Source: Pleurocapsa sp. MO_226.B13
GTDB lineage: Bacteria; Cyanobacteriota; Cyanobacteriia; Cyanobacteriales; Xenococcaceae
NCBI GenBank assembly: GCA_030064795.1
Contig: JASJEI010000018.1
Span: 1 to 55,177 of the forward strand
Direction of reading: 5' to 3'
DNA length: 55,177 nucleotides
Shown here: positions 15,645 to 26,200 of the stretch, piece by piece
How the letters are laid out: each line of letters opens with the position of its first letter
Position numbering within the stretch: the first letter of the stretch is position 1
Program-made: the position numbers and the translations under genes
The notes under the pieces: generated by a model
The model's database searches: none
What the model was told of the DNA's origin: nothing
What the model saw: only the letters and a program-made list of their open reading frames with translations

Positions 15645-16028
15645 ATGGCTATGGAGTTACGCCCAATTAAAACCGAGTTAGATTACCAAAATGCACTCAA
15701 AGAAGTTGAAAGACTATTTGATGCTGAACCTAATTCCCCAGAATGCGATCGCTTGGATATTTTAACTACCTTAATAGAAGCCTACGAACAGCAACATTAT
15801 CCAACTGAAGCACCAGATGCAATTGCTGCAATATTCTATTATTTAGAAGCTCGTGGCTTATCTGACCAAGATTTAACCTCATTAATTGGCAGTCAAGAAC
15901 GAGTTACCGCTATTCTGAACAGACAAGAGCCTTTAACTTTGGATTTAATTCGACGCTTAAACCAAGATTTGGGTATTCCAGCCGAAGTATTAATTAAGCC
16001 TTATGCTTTAGCTAAAACTTCTGTTTAA
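15645..16028 (+). CDS. higA: HigA-family antitoxin
   Basis: 127 aa from the ATG at 15645 (MAMELRPIKTELDY); an earlier in-frame ATG at 15621 would overlap the toxin end and is less likely. The N-terminal part (ELRPIKTELDYQNALKEVERLFDAEPNSPE) is the signature of COG5499 HigA antitoxins. The C-terminal half (~70-115) is the helix-turn-helix (LSDQDLTSLIGSQERVTAILN) used for autoregulation and toxin neutralisation. It sits 7 bp after the toxin stop, reversed toxin-first order as in higBA. The toxin is split by a MITE, so the antitoxin survives as an orphan. Confidence 0.9.
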   Translation: MAMELRPIKTELDYQNALKEVERLFDAEPNSPECDRLDILTTLIEAYEQQHYPTEAPDAIAAIFYYLEARGLSDQDLTSLIGSQERVTAILNRQEPLTLDLIRRLNQDLGIPAEVLIKPYALAKTSV

Positions 16029-16249
16029 CTCTTAGTAACTAAAAGATTGTCTGGATTGAGTAAAATTTGCTCATCTGCTTGTAAACCGCTAATAATTTCG
16101 ATCTTGTCTTGTTGGATAACGCCAGTGGTAACGGGCTGGAATTGAATATTTTCTCCCGCCACCTTCATCACCCCCGTCAAACCCATCTGTTGGATTAAAG
16201 CAGTTTGAGGGATAGTTACCGCAGTGCGATCGCTCGTAATACTTGCGAG
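16025..16249 (-). pseudogene. C-terminal fragment of an HlyD/RND-type efflux adaptor
   Basis: The minus strand encodes ~74 in-frame residues ending at a stop that overlaps the higA stop. The stretches VTIPQTALIQQ, GLTGVMKVAGENIQF, PVTTGVIQQDKIEIISGL and NPDNLLVTKS fit the C-terminal membrane-proximal domain of periplasmic adaptor (membrane fusion) proteins. There is no start, no N-terminal half and no partner transporter next to it, so this is a remnant left by a rearrangement. Confidence 0.65.
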
Positions 16250-16601
16250 TTACTATATATTAAAAAGTAATACTTTATACTCTAAAATCAAATCGGCAAC
16301 GCCTTTATTTTTAATCAAGAAGTAACTTATACTCGCTTCAGAAGTATAATGTATCCTTATCAAAAATCGGTTATGGCGAATCTGTCTGAGTTGTGAAAAC
16401 AACAGGTTAAGATCTGGTCAACCGCAACCGACAACTAGCAGCGACAATTTTTGACTGAATGATTTAGGATTGCTTTATATCTTCTGTAATTACTAAATTG
16501 TTCGTCATCGAGCCAAAACAATCAATGACAAAAGACAAATAACTAAAGACAATCGAGATGACAATTTTTACAACACATATATAAAGATTATATTAAATTT
16601 A
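16250..16601. other. Intergenic region upstream of the ABC transporter
   Basis: About 350 bp, AT-rich, no gene seen. It holds the breakpoint of the efflux-adaptor fragment and presumably the promoter of the ABC transporter. Confidence 0.4.
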
Positions 16602-18596
16602 ATGACAGAAACTACATCTAAAATTAACCGAATCGATCGCCGTCTTTGGCAGCGTTTTGTTGAAGTAGCTTTGCCCTACTGGTATCCTACTAAAACCAAA
16701 GCGGGAATTTTCTTTTTCATGCTGGTGATGTTGCTGGTATTTTTGTTTGCTGCTTTATTTGTAGCGATCTCTGGCATGGTTTGGTTAGGACAGCAGTTGT
16801 TTCCAGAGTTTACTGCTCAAGCTGCTGCGGGTCTAATTGACCTCAGAAAACAGATATTTTCCAACTCTACTGCTCAAACTATACTAACTCTGTCTTTAGT
16901 TGTTCCTTTGGGGATTTTTGGCTGGAAGTTTCAACGCTGGAAAGATCGCGCTATGCAGTGGGGATTACTCTCTCTGTTGCTTCTGTTTTCGATTATGGTC
17001 AGCGGATTGAATGTGGTGATTTCCTTTACGATCCGCTTTATTGAGACAGCATTGGTCGATAAAGAAGCATCTACGTTTTGGCTCTTTTTAGCCGTATACG
17101 GGGGGGTGTTTGTAATCGGTACGGCGATCGTCGTAATTTATCGCTATTGTCAACAGTTATTAGGGGTTTACTGGCGCGAGTGGCTGACCAATAATATCTT
17201 GCAAAGATATTTGCAAAACAGAGCTTACTATCAAATTAATGCCCAAAAGCAAATTGATAATCCAGATCAGCGTATTTCCGAAGATATACAGTCTTTTACT
17301 AGAACTAGTCTGACTCTTTTATTAAGTCTTTTAGATTCAGTTATTACTCTTGTTTCCTTTATTGGTGTTTTGTGGGCAATTTCCAGCAGTCTCTCTTTAG
17401 TATTGGTCGGTTATGCTTTGTTTGGCACTATAGTCACAGTAATCATCGGTAGAAGATTGATTGGACTCAACTACAAACAACTACAGCGAGAAGCAGATTT
17501 TCGTTATGGTTTGGTACATCTACGAGACAACGCCGAATCGATCGCCTTTTATGGCGGAGAATCACAAGAGTTAGACAGTGTAGGACAGAGATTTTCTCGG
17601 GCAATTAGAAATTACCATGTTTTGATTGGTTGGCAAAGAAATCTCGACTTTTTTACCACGGGACACAGCTATTTTGTTCGTATTTTACCTTATGTAGTCG
17701 TTGCGCCGATTTATTTAGCAGGAGAAATAGATTTTGGCGCGATCAGTCAGGCTAGCGTTGCTTTCTTTCAAATATTTTCTGCTTTAACTATAATTATCCA
17801 ACAGTTCGATCTTTTGACCGCATTTGCAGCGGGTATTAACCGTATTGCTGCTTTTGATGAAACCTTAACCGAAATGGATCGAGGGCAAAATCTACAGTCT
17901 GAAGAAAATCTGATTAATGCAACTATAGATTCTCGTTTGGCATTGCAACAGGTAACACTATTAACTCCCGATCGCCAACAAACCTTGGTGGAAGATTTAT
18001 CGATCGCGATTGAACCCAATCAAAGTTTGGCAATTGTCGGTGAAAGTGGCGTGGGGAAAAGTTCTTTATTGAGAGCGATCGCGGGATTATGGAACAAAGG
18101 TACTGGAGAAATTATTAGACCCGCTTCAGATTCAATGTTGTTTTTACCCCAAAAACCATACACGATCTTGGGGACGCTAAGACAGCAGCTACTTTATCCC
18201 CATACTGACAGTCAGATTTCTGACGAACGACTCCATCAAGTTTTACAGCAGGTGAATCTAGCTGATTTACCCGATAAGGTAGGAGGGTTAGATGTGGAAT
18301 TGAGTTGGTCGGATGTTTTATCTTTAGGAGAACAACAAAGATTGGCTTTTGCCAGATTGTTATTGACTCAACCCCGCTATGCAATTTTAGATGAAGCCAC
18401 CTCCGCCTTAGACGTGCAGAATGAAAAACGACTTTATCAACTGTTGCAGAGATCGAATACGACGATCGTCAGTGTCGGTCATCGTCCCAGTCTATTACAG
18501 TATCATCAACAAGTATTACAAATTTTGGGACAAGCCAGATGGCGAGTATTTTCGATTGAAGATTACTTAGCGAAGATGAGAGAGGAGGCTGTTTAG
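16602..18596 (+). CDS. ABC transporter, fused permease-ATPase, SbmA/YddA/ABCD-like
   Basis: 664 aa. The N-terminal ~430 residues form a six-helix membrane domain of the SbmA/BacA-PMP70 type (family stretch VYWREWLTNNILQRYL, ~200-215, and HLRDNAESIAFYGGE, ~310-324). The ATPase has Walker A GESGVGKS (480-487), signature LSLGEQQRLAF, Walker B ILDEATSALD (D597, E598) and H-loop VGHRPS. Works as a homodimer in the inner membrane. Members of this group move peptides, cobalamin, or fatty acyl compounds; the substrate here is unknown. The gene ends 4 bp inside the convergent ceramidase gene. Confidence 0.92.
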   Translation: MTETTSKINRIDRRLWQRFVEVALPYWYPTKTKAGIFFFMLVMLLVFLFAALFVAISGMVWLGQQLFPEFTAQAAAGLIDLRKQIFSNSTAQTILTLSLVVPLGIFGWKFQRWKDRAMQWGLLSLLLLFSIMVSGLNVVISFTIRFIETALVDKEASTFWLFLAVYGGVFVIGTAIVVIYRYCQQLLGVYWREWLTNNILQRYLQNRAYYQINAQKQIDNPDQRISEDIQSFTRTSLTLLLSLLDSVITLVSFIGVLWAISSSLSLVLVGYALFGTIVTVIIGRRLIGLNYKQLQREADFRYGLVHLRDNAESIAFYGGESQELDSVGQRFSRAIRNYHVLIGWQRNLDFFTTGHSYFVRILPYVVVAPIYLAGEIDFGAISQASVAFFQIFSALTIIIQQFDLLTAFAAGINRIAAFDETLTEMDRGQNLQSEENLINATIDSRLALQQVTLLTPDRQQTLVEDLSIAIEPNQSLAIVGESGVGKSSLLRAIAGLWNKGTGEIIRPASDSMLFLPQKPYTILGTLRQQLLYPHTDSQISDERLHQVLQQVNLADLPDKVGGLDVELSWSDVLSLGEQQRLAFARLLLTQPRYAILDEATSALDVQNEKRLYQLLQRSNTTIVSVGHRPSLLQYHQQVLQILGQARWRVFSIEDYLAKMREEAV

Positions 18597-20464
18597 TATT
18601 TAGGTAGCTGGTAATCCGATATTAGACCATTACCATTTTGAGTAATAGTGACGAGGTGATGAATCCTAATATTTTCGACTATCCGATCGTCATTAATCTG
18701 TAATTTCGCTTCGTCAACATTTGGGGGAAATACTAAAGCGCGATCGCTTTGTGAAGTAACTTGTAACTTAATAAAAGGGAAGAGCGTCAAGTTATCCGAC
18801 TGTTTAAAAAACTTAAGTTTGACAGGGGATTTAGATAAGTTTCTGATGGTGACTGCTTTGGCAACAGTCGCCGATTTAACAGTCAGATTTTGATTTGTCC
18901 GTCCTACTTTAATCTCAATGCGATTTTTTAGAGCCTTGGCTAATTTACGAAATTCTTGTTGGTAAGCCATCAAAGTATAAGGGCCAAAAAGGGTAGCTGC
19001 ACCTTCATAGTGTTGTTTTTCATACTCTTCCTTAGTCGTAATATACAGAGCATAATCGTTGGCATAGGTTGCCAAAGCCAAATGATTGACTCCTAAATCT
19101 TTAAGTTCGCTTAAAACAGTATCTTTCAAGCGTCTGCCTGCCATAGTGGTAATTTCTCCTGGAATGGCTGACAAAACCAGATTGCCAATTTTAAGAATTT
19201 GTAATGGTAATACGTTAGGCGTAATCGGCGGATTCATCAAACCTGTTGCCAAGACGATTGGTTTGGGCAAATGTCCGCGAATAAATTCTGGACTTTGCTT
19301 GGTTTTACCAAACTTAGCGGTTAATACTAGCCTCACAAGATCTCGAACTAGTCTTTGCCAAAGAGAAAGTTGACCCTCAACCAAACCTTCTCGTAACCGA
19401 ATACTATTAAAACTAAAATTTCCGACTTTTACCCTGGGAATACTATCTTCTGAGCTACCAGTGGTAAACGAAAGACCTAATGCACCAGGATAGGTTCTTT
19501 TTCCTGGCTGCTGCTCGATTTCAATCTGGGACATATCTACTCGTGTATGTCGATAATCGATGTCTCCCTCTAATTCCTCCGCTGCGGTGGCAAAAAGCGA
19601 CCAAGCTTTCTCGAACTGTTGGCGACCATGTAATTCCATGTGTTCTTTATCCTTGATGCCATCGGGAATTGTACCAAATTCCACGTTACCCGATACATCG
19701 CCACAGCTAGAATTGGCAAATGCAGCTATAAATGTTTCTGGTGCAGTGTAATCTGTTTTCATTGCCCGTTCAAATAGCAATGAGGCATATCCTTTGTGAT
19801 CGCCATTAATTAAGGTGTTCTTTTGACCCCGATCCGTAGGATGAATCCCATACCAATTTAAGACAGCTAAGGGTGATTCGCCAGACTGGTTTAACCTAAC
19901 AAACTTAAGCAGTAACATCTGGTTGTCAGTGTCGCGATCGTATTTTTGGCGTTCGCTTAAGGGATTATTGAGATAGGCTAGAAGCGATCGCTGTCTGCCA
20001 CAATCGGGAATCGTCCCTTGGTTGACATAGATTTTGCCAGGAGCGAGATTCTGATGAGCTTGAGCGATCGAGGCGACAATGCCAGAGACAATACATTCAA
20101 AAGTATGAGGATTAAACCCCCCAATAACGTGTTCGTATAGCTCGCTATCAGAAAACCCTCCAGGTGCGCTATGAGTATGCGTTCCACTAATCAGGATATT
20201 ATCGTCATCATCCAAAAATTGAAACTGCGATCTCAGACGTTTGATTACTTCTGATTTTACCGCTTCTACACCAGCTAAAATCTCGGCAATAACTATAACT
20301 ACACTTCTATCAGAATTGACATCTTTAATAATAAAAGCTCTAGCATAGATTTTTGATTCGACCCCTGTAGTCTTTTGGTCGGGATCTGCCATCCCTTGCA
20401 TAATTAGACCAATAGCTGGATTAGTAATATCCGATTTTCCCGTTCCGATCTGGTAAATTGTCAC
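18593..20464 (-). CDS. Neutral/alkaline ceramidase
   Basis: 623 aa, close to the length of bacterial neutral ceramidases, which hydrolyse ceramide to sphingoid base and fatty acid. Family motifs: GTGKSDITNPAIGLIMQGMADP at the N-terminus, zinc ligands in SGTHTHSAPGG (H96, H98) and NWYGIHPTD (H208), and the catalytic-serine region NSSCGDVSGN (251-260, S258 by family alignment). The C-terminal ~120 residues form an Ig-like domain. No signal peptide is visible, unlike many secreted ceramidases, so it may be cytoplasmic. It follows the phosphodiesterase gene by 27 bp on the same strand, suggesting an operon that strips a sphingolipid headgroup and then cleaves the ceramide (inference). Convergent with the ABC transporter (4-bp overlap). 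Confidence 0.88.
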   Translation of the reverse strand: MTIYQIGTGKSDITNPAIGLIMQGMADPDQKTTGVESKIYARAFIIKDVNSDRSVVIVIAEILAGVEAVKSEVIKRLRSQFQFLDDDDNILISGTHTHSAPGGFSDSELYEHVIGGFNPHTFECIVSGIVASIAQAHQNLAPGKIYVNQGTIPDCGRQRSLLAYLNNPLSERQKYDRDTDNQMLLLKFVRLNQSGESPLAVLNWYGIHPTDRGQKNTLINGDHKGYASLLFERAMKTDYTAPETFIAAFANSSCGDVSGNVEFGTIPDGIKDKEHMELHGRQQFEKAWSLFATAAEELEGDIDYRHTRVDMSQIEIEQQPGKRTYPGALGLSFTTGSSEDSIPRVKVGNFSFNSIRLREGLVEGQLSLWQRLVRDLVRLVLTAKFGKTKQSPEFIRGHLPKPIVLATGLMNPPITPNVLPLQILKIGNLVLSAIPGEITTMAGRRLKDTVLSELKDLGVNHLALATYANDYALYITTKEEYEKQHYEGAATLFGPYTLMAYQQEFRKLAKALKNRIEIKVGRTNQNLTVKSATVAKAVTIRNLSKSPVKLKFFKQSDNLTLFPFIKLQVTSQSDRALVFPPNVDEAKLQINDDRIVENIRIHHLVTITQNGNGLISDYQLPKY

Positions 20465-20491
20465 GATTTATACCCAAGTTGCAACCCGCTC

Positions 20492-21649
20492 TCATCTTAT
20501 ATTTTCGTTCGTACAAGCTTCAAGCCGAATAAAACTATAAAGTCCCTCTGGATCGTCGGTATTAATTAAATCCACTCCCGCTTCATAAAGAGTATTCCAG
20601 ACATTCGGGGCATCTTGTGGTAAGTTCCAAAAGCGAACTAGTTTATTTTCTCGTCGTACCTGAGAGACAAGATCGTTTAATTTCTCATTAACAGCTTCGG
20701 GAATAGCTCCAGTACCATCCCAATCTAAGTCATCAAAAAAATTTTGCCAATTATCACTAATTAGAGGTATAAAACCAGAAGCGACATTTTTGCCAATGTC
20801 ACCTCTGCGTCCGTCATAGCCAGCGTAACGAACTTTTTGATTTTCCATATATTTTCTGGGACGATTGCCAGAGATAATTGGCGTAACCGCACCAGGAGCG
20901 ATCGGGTAATTCCCCGATTCATCTTGAGTGTAAATAGTAAATAATCCAGGGGATTCTGCTTCATATCGAGCCAAAACCTCATGTAATTTTTTATAGGTAG
21001 CAAGTCCTTTACTTTTGATATCGATTAACAGAATTAAGGGCGTACCATCGGCATAAATTCCACCATTGTCATATTTCTCTTTTAACCTTCGCAAAGGATC
21101 TAAATAAAGTTCTTCTAAAGTAGGCAAAGTTTTAGGGTCTTTAAAGGAAAAATGAGTTACTCGTAGGTTTTCATCATCATCAGAGTAAAGCCAAATATCG
21201 GCTTCAACACTGACAAAACCATAGCTAAGAGCCTCAAACAAAGGATATTTGTGTTCGTAATCATTATGAGCGTGGGTACGGGTTATTGCTTCGGTTCTAG
21301 GAAGAGGTTTTATCCCTTGGAGTTTTCTTTCTAGCTGGCTTGGATTAACTACAAACTCACTTACTATTTCTGGGGGACAATGCTCGATCGCTCGATCGGC
21401 AGAGCCATAATAATCTTTTATTTTAGTTGTTAACTCGGTAATTTTAACTTTGACTGGTAGATTAGTATCGATCGCCGTGGCAGTCGTGATGCTTTTAAAA
21501 GTGATGAAGTTCAGATTGGTAAAATAATCAAAAGTCAATGTATTGAGCAACACACCAAGGGAATATAAAAGATTAGAATTATAAGTGGTAATTTTGCTAA
21601 AAATCTTCGTGAAAGTTGAAAAATATTCGCTCATCACTATTACGCTCAA
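20492..21649 (-). CDS. PI-PLC / glycerophosphodiesterase-like TIM-barrel phosphodiesterase (AIM6-like)
   Basis: 385 aa. Residues 1-~60 are poorly conserved with one hydrophobic stretch. The catalytic TIM barrel starts near 120 with THAHNDYEHKYPLFEALSYGFVSVEADIWL: H126 and H128/N129/D130 followed by E149 and D151 are the acid-base and metal residues of the PLC-like phosphodiesterase superfamily, with H166 in THFSF. The C-terminus (NLPQDAPNVWNTLYEAGVDLINTDDPEGL) is the last barrel strand, typical of glycerophosphodiesterase-like proteins. Substrate class is phospholipid or sphingophospholipid headgroup esters. The neutral ceramidase gene follows by 27 bp, which favours a sphingolipid substrate (inference). 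Confidence 0.8.
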   Translation of the reverse strand: MSVIVMSEYFSTFTKIFSKITTYNSNLLYSLGVLLNTLTFDYFTNLNFITFKSITTATAIDTNLPVKVKITELTTKIKDYYGSADRAIEHCPPEIVSEFVVNPSQLERKLQGIKPLPRTEAITRTHAHNDYEHKYPLFEALSYGFVSVEADIWLYSDDDENLRVTHFSFKDPKTLPTLEELYLDPLRRLKEKYDNGGIYADGTPLILLIDIKSKGLATYKKLHEVLARYEAESPGLFTIYTQDESGNYPIAPGAVTPIISGNRPRKYMENQKVRYAGYDGRRGDIGKNVASGFIPLISDNWQNFFDDLDWDGTGAIPEAVNEKLNDLVSQVRRENKLVRFWNLPQDAPNVWNTLYEAGVDLINTDDPEGLYSFIRLEACTNENIR

Positions 21650-22299
21650 TCGCGTAGTAATTAACTTGAATGCTAGATTTTAGTTGAAAATTCGCTTGGC
21701 TATGTATTCAATCCAAGTAGGTAATTTAATTTTCTAAATATCTTCGGAAACCCGATCTAGATAGTTAGATTATTAAAATTATCGAAATACCAACTCTTTT
21801 TGTTTGTTGTTTATAAAACATTAATAACTAGCAAAATTATTTTAGACAATTAAGCCACTAAAAAAACTAACGCAGGGTTAAAATTACGATAATTGGTTAA
21901 CACTTAATTAAATCTATACCCAAAAAATAGTCTCAAATTTGTCTGGCGATTTATAATTACTCGTTTGTCAAAAAATCCGAAAAGTTATGAGTAAAATTCA
22001 ATTATAAAATCAAACAGATTTTAGGTTTGTTAGGATACTATTTAGCACAGAAAAGCTCTTTGGCTAGATTAATATTTTCTTATTCTAATTTTAACCAGCG
22101 CGAGAAATTAAAACCAATTATAATTAAATATTTACCCAAAGACTTCAAGCAAGTTTTATCTGACGGCTGTACGCCATGCTGAAGTAAAATTTCAGTCTTT
22201 TCTGGAGAATACGAGCGATCGCTTATTAATGTCTTAACTACTGTTGACAATGGGTTTTCAATTTCCGAACATATAGGTGGTTTTCAAATTGAAAACGTC
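21650..22299. other. 650-bp intergenic region upstream of the second HigBA module
   Basis: AT-rich, no gene seen. The last 60 bp hold a candidate promoter and operator of the toxin-antitoxin operon (separate entry). Confidence 0.5.
22244..22296 (+). promoter_or_regulatory. Promoter and palindromic operator of higBA
   Basis: TTGACA (22244-22249) is a consensus -35 hexamer; the -10 is weak (around 22267-22277, CATATA region). GTTTTCAA-A-TTGAAAAC (22280-22296) is a perfect palindrome ending 3 bp before the toxin ATG, and a further half-site GTTTTCAATT lies at 22254-22263 between the promoter boxes. This is the layout expected for autorepression by the HigA antitoxin. Confidence 0.6.
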
Positions 22300-22602
22300 A
22301 TGCACTTGATTTCCGCAGGTAAACTCAAACAAGCTGCTTCCAAATATCCCGATGCTACTAAAACTATTCAGGCTTTTTGTAAAACCATTAAACAAGCACA
22401 ATGGCAAAATTTAATTGATGCTCAACAGGTTTATCGAGATGCAGAGGCAGTAGGTAACTTTACTGTATTTAATATTAAAGGGAATAAATATCGTCTTATT
22501 CTCGATATTGACTATGCAGAACAAGTAGCTTATTTTGAATACTTTTTAACTCACGCCCAGTACGATCGGGAAAAATGGAAAAATGACCCTTACTATAAAT
22601 AA
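22300..22602 (+). CDS. higB: HigB-family toxin
   Basis: 100 aa. Landmarks of the HigB toxin family (RelE fold, ribosome-dependent mRNA cleavage): MHLISAGKLKQAASKYPDA, an AQWQNLIDAQQVYRDAE helix, FNIKGNKYRLILDIDY and the terminal HAQYDREKWK. Intact and overlapping the antitoxin gene by 20 bp, so translation is coupled. Only about a third of residues match the other HigB in the window (15.1-15.6 kb), so the two modules are unlikely to be recent duplicates. Confidence 0.92.
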   Translation: MHLISAGKLKQAASKYPDATKTIQAFCKTIKQAQWQNLIDAQQVYRDAEAVGNFTVFNIKGNKYRLILDIDYAEQVAYFEYFLTHAQYDREKWKNDPYYK

Positions 22603-23002
22603 AAAAAAGTACTTAGAGCTTTTAGATATGATTCAAATCATTCCTAAAATCATTGAAACAGAAACAGAATATGAGGAATATTTGGCGGTAACTGAAAGTT
22701 TAATTGCTAAAAAAGATGACCGCTCGCCAGAAGAAACCGCTTTATTTCGCTTGTTGGTAAAATTAATCAAAGATTATGAAGAACAAGTCTATAGTTTAAA
22801 TGATTGGAGCAATCTTGCACCTCACGAAATCTTACAACATCTTTTAGAGTCTAGCGGTACAAAACAAGCCGATCTGGTTAATGTGATTAGTCCCTCTAAA
22901 GGATTGATTTCATCGATTGTTAATGGCAAACGAGCTATTAGTAAAGAACAGGCGAAAAGATTAGGAGTTTATTTTAAAGTATCTCCAGGTTTATTTCTTT
23001 GA
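22583..23002 (+). CDS. higA: HigA-type antitoxin with XRE helix-turn-helix
   Basis: 139 aa. The N-terminal ~70 residues are helical (EYEEYLAVTESLIAKKDDRSPEE) and should wrap the toxin. Residues ~83-135 are an XRE/Cro-type HTH (HEILQHLLESSGTKQADLVNVI, then GLISSIVNGKRAISKEQAKRL). It neutralises HigB and represses the operon through the palindrome just upstream of higB. The start overlaps the toxin by 20 bp. Confidence 0.92.
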   Translation: MTLTINKKKYLELLDMIQIIPKIIETETEYEEYLAVTESLIAKKDDRSPEETALFRLLVKLIKDYEEQVYSLNDWSNLAPHEILQHLLESSGTKQADLVNVISPSKGLISSIVNGKRAISKEQAKRLGVYFKVSPGLFL

Positions 23003-23032
23003 TTAAAGAAATTTTCTGTTCTCTCTCTATCT

Positions 23033-23119
23033 ATGAATAGTAACTCCGAGCAGTCATTAATTAATAGTTTATTAGCTGATGAAGATTTAGCTGTTGATTG
23101 GGAATATGTTCTCACTTAA
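23033..23119 (+). CDS. Very short possible ORF, 28 aa
   Basis: ATG at 23033 to TAA at 23119 encodes an acidic peptide beginning MNSNSEQSLINSLLADEDLA. It lies 30 bp after higA on the same strand. It could be a third small gene of the toxin-antitoxin operon or a remnant of another antitoxin. Weak case: no recognisable motif. Confidence 0.2.
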   Translation: MNSNSEQSLINSLLADEDLAVDWEYVLT

Positions 23120-23236
23120 AGCGATCGCATTACTCCATCCTTAATATACCTGCACTAATCTCCTCATTATTCGCTATCTTTTTAAAAGGATTAATTTTCC
23201 TCATCTTTTATCTCTTATCCCTCATCCTTTTAAAAC

Positions 23237-26200
23237 ATGGCTTTTGCATCAGTAGTTAGGGCGATCGCCAGTTCGCCTTTGACCAAAGAACTAATCAACA
23301 AACAAAATAACGGACAGTCTTTATTACTTAACGGTATGCCCCGTTTGCCCAAGGGGATAGTTAGTTCTGGTTTGGCAAAAGCCCAGGATAAGAATTTATT
23401 GGTGGTATGTCCTACCTTGGAAGAAGCAGGGCGTTGGGCTGCCCAATTGGAGGCGATGGGCTGGCAGACAGTAAATTTCTATCCTACCTCCGAAGCTACC
23501 CCCTATAGCCATTTTGACCCCGAATCAGAGATTGTTTGGGGACAGATGCAGGTTTTGTCGGGTATGCGTAGGGGCGAAGAGCGAATCGCCCTTACTGCAA
23601 TTATCGCCACCGAAAGATCTTTGCAACCACATTTACCACCGCCAGGGGTGTTTGCGTCCTATTGTTTGAATTTGCAGCCTGGGATGGAGTTGTCGTCGAA
23701 GGAGTTAGATGAATCATTGGCGAGGTTGGGTTACGAACGAGTCTCGTTGGTAGAGACGGAAGGACAATGGAGTCGGCGCGGGGATATTGTCGATATTTTC
23801 CCTGTCTCGGCGGAATTACCCGTCAGGTTGGATTGGTTTGGGGATGAGTTGGAACAGATTAAGGAGTTCGATCCTGCCAATCAAAGATCGCTGGATAAGT
23901 TAGAGCAATTATTATTAACCCCGACTTCTTTTAGTACAATAATTGCTAACACGATTTTAGAGCAAGGTAAGAGTATTGAAAGTTATTTAGCCGATGAAGA
24001 ATTAGACGGGTTACTTGAAGGTAACACTCCCGAAGGAATGAGAAGATTTTTAGGGATTGCTTTCGAGCGCCCTGCCTCTTTAATTGATTATTTACCCGAC
24101 AACACTTTAATTGCTATTGACGAATTAGAACAGTGTCTGGCTCATAGCGATCGCTGGCTTGATTTGGCAGAACAAGAGTGGCACGGCATTCAACCTCAGT
24201 TACCTAAAATACATCGTAGCTTCAAAGAATGTCTCAAACAAACTGACAAGTTTGACTGTATTTATTTAGCAGAAATTGCTGAAGCCGAACCGCGTTTAGA
24301 AATTAATGATCCCGATGCGTTAGCGGTGTTTTGTCTCCAGGCACGTCCCATCCCCACCACACCTCATCAGTTTGCTAAGTTGGCAGAAATCCTGCGGGGG
24401 AAGCGGGGAATTTATAACGGGATGACTTTAGAAAAATATCAGAAGTGGTTGGTTTCGGCGCAGCCTTCTCGTTCGGTAGCCTTATTACAAGAACACGATT
24501 GTCCCGTACAGTTTATTCCTAATAATAATGATTTTAGAGCGATAGAAAAGGCACAGATCCAGAATACTGCCGTTGCTTTAAAATATTCTGGTTTGGCGGA
24601 ATTGGAAGGGTTTATCTTACCGACTTATCAGATTGTTATTGTTACCAATAAAGAATTCTTCGGACAGCAAACTTTAGCTACTTCTGGGTATATTAGAAAA
24701 CGTCGTCGGGCTACTTCTAAAAAAGTCGATCTCAATAAATTACGTCCAGGGGATTATGTAGTTCACAAACATCATGGTTTGGGGAAATTTATCGAATTGG
24801 AAACCTTAGTCCATCGTGAATATTTAGTGGTTAAATACGCCGATGGTACGTTAAGAGTTCCTGCGGATTCTTTGGATATGCTGACGCGATTCCGCCAGGT
24901 GGGAAAACGTCCCCCAGAATTAGATAAAATGGCTGCTAAGTCTTGGTCGAAAACTAAGACACGGGTGAAGAAAAATATTAAGAAGCTGGCAGTCGATTTA
25001 TTAAAAATCTATGCTAAACGTTCTAAGTTAGAAGGGTTTTCCTATCCTCCCGATAATCCCTGGCAAAAAGAACTCGAAGATTCTTTCCCCTATCAACCCA
25101 CACCCGATCAACTCAAAGCTACCCAAGAAATTAAACTGGATTTAGAAAGCGATCGCCCGATGGATCGCTTAGTTTGTGGTGACGTGGGTTTTGGGAAAAC
25201 GGAAGTAGCTATTCGGGCAATTTTTAAGGTAATTACTACTGCTAACAAACAGGTAGCCTTTCTCGCGCCTACTACTATTCTGACGCAGCAGCACTATCAC
25301 ACCCTCAAGGAAAGATTTGCACCCTATCCGATCGATGTCGGTTTGTTAAATCGTTTTCGCACTGCTTCGGAGAAAAAGGAAATTATGCAACGGCTGGCGA
25401 CGGGGGAATTAGACGTGGTAGTCGGTACGCAACAGCTATTAAATAAAGATGTCAAGTTTAAAGACTTGGGAATGTTGGTAGTAGACGAAGAACAACGTTT
25501 CGGGGTAAACCAGAAAGAAAAAATCAAAGCCTTTAAATCTCAGGTAGATGTCTTAACCCTCTCTGCGACACCCATCCCCCGTACTCTCTATATGTCCCTG
25601 TCGGGGATTCGGGAAATGAGTTTGATTACCACTCCTCCCCCATCCCGTCGCCCGATTAAAACCCATCTTTCCCCCTACAACCCCGAAGTCATCCGTAATG
25701 CGATCCGTAATGAACTCGATCGCGGGGGACAAGTTTTTTATGTCGTACCCAGAGTAGAAGGGATCGAAGAAGTTAGCGCGCAGATACGGGAAATGATTCC
25801 TAATGTAAAAATTGCGATCGCTCACGGACAGATGCCAGAGTCGGAATTGGAATCGACTATGCTGACTTTTAGTAACGGGGAAGCAGACTTACTGGTATGT
25901 ACTACCATCATCGAGTCGGGGTTAGATATCCCTCGCGTCAATACGATTATCGTCGAAGATTCACAAAAGTTTGGCTTGTCCCAACTGTATCAGTTAAGGG
26001 GAAGAGTCGGGCGATCGGGCATTCAGGCACACGCCTGGCTACTATACCCTAATAAACACAGTTTATCAGATACTGCGCGCAAACGACTGAGAGCTTTACA
26101 AGAATTTAGCCAACTGGGTTCGGGCTATCAATTAGCGACGCGGGATATGGAAATACGTGGTGTTGGTAGTCTTTTGGGTGCAGAACAGTCGGGACAAATA

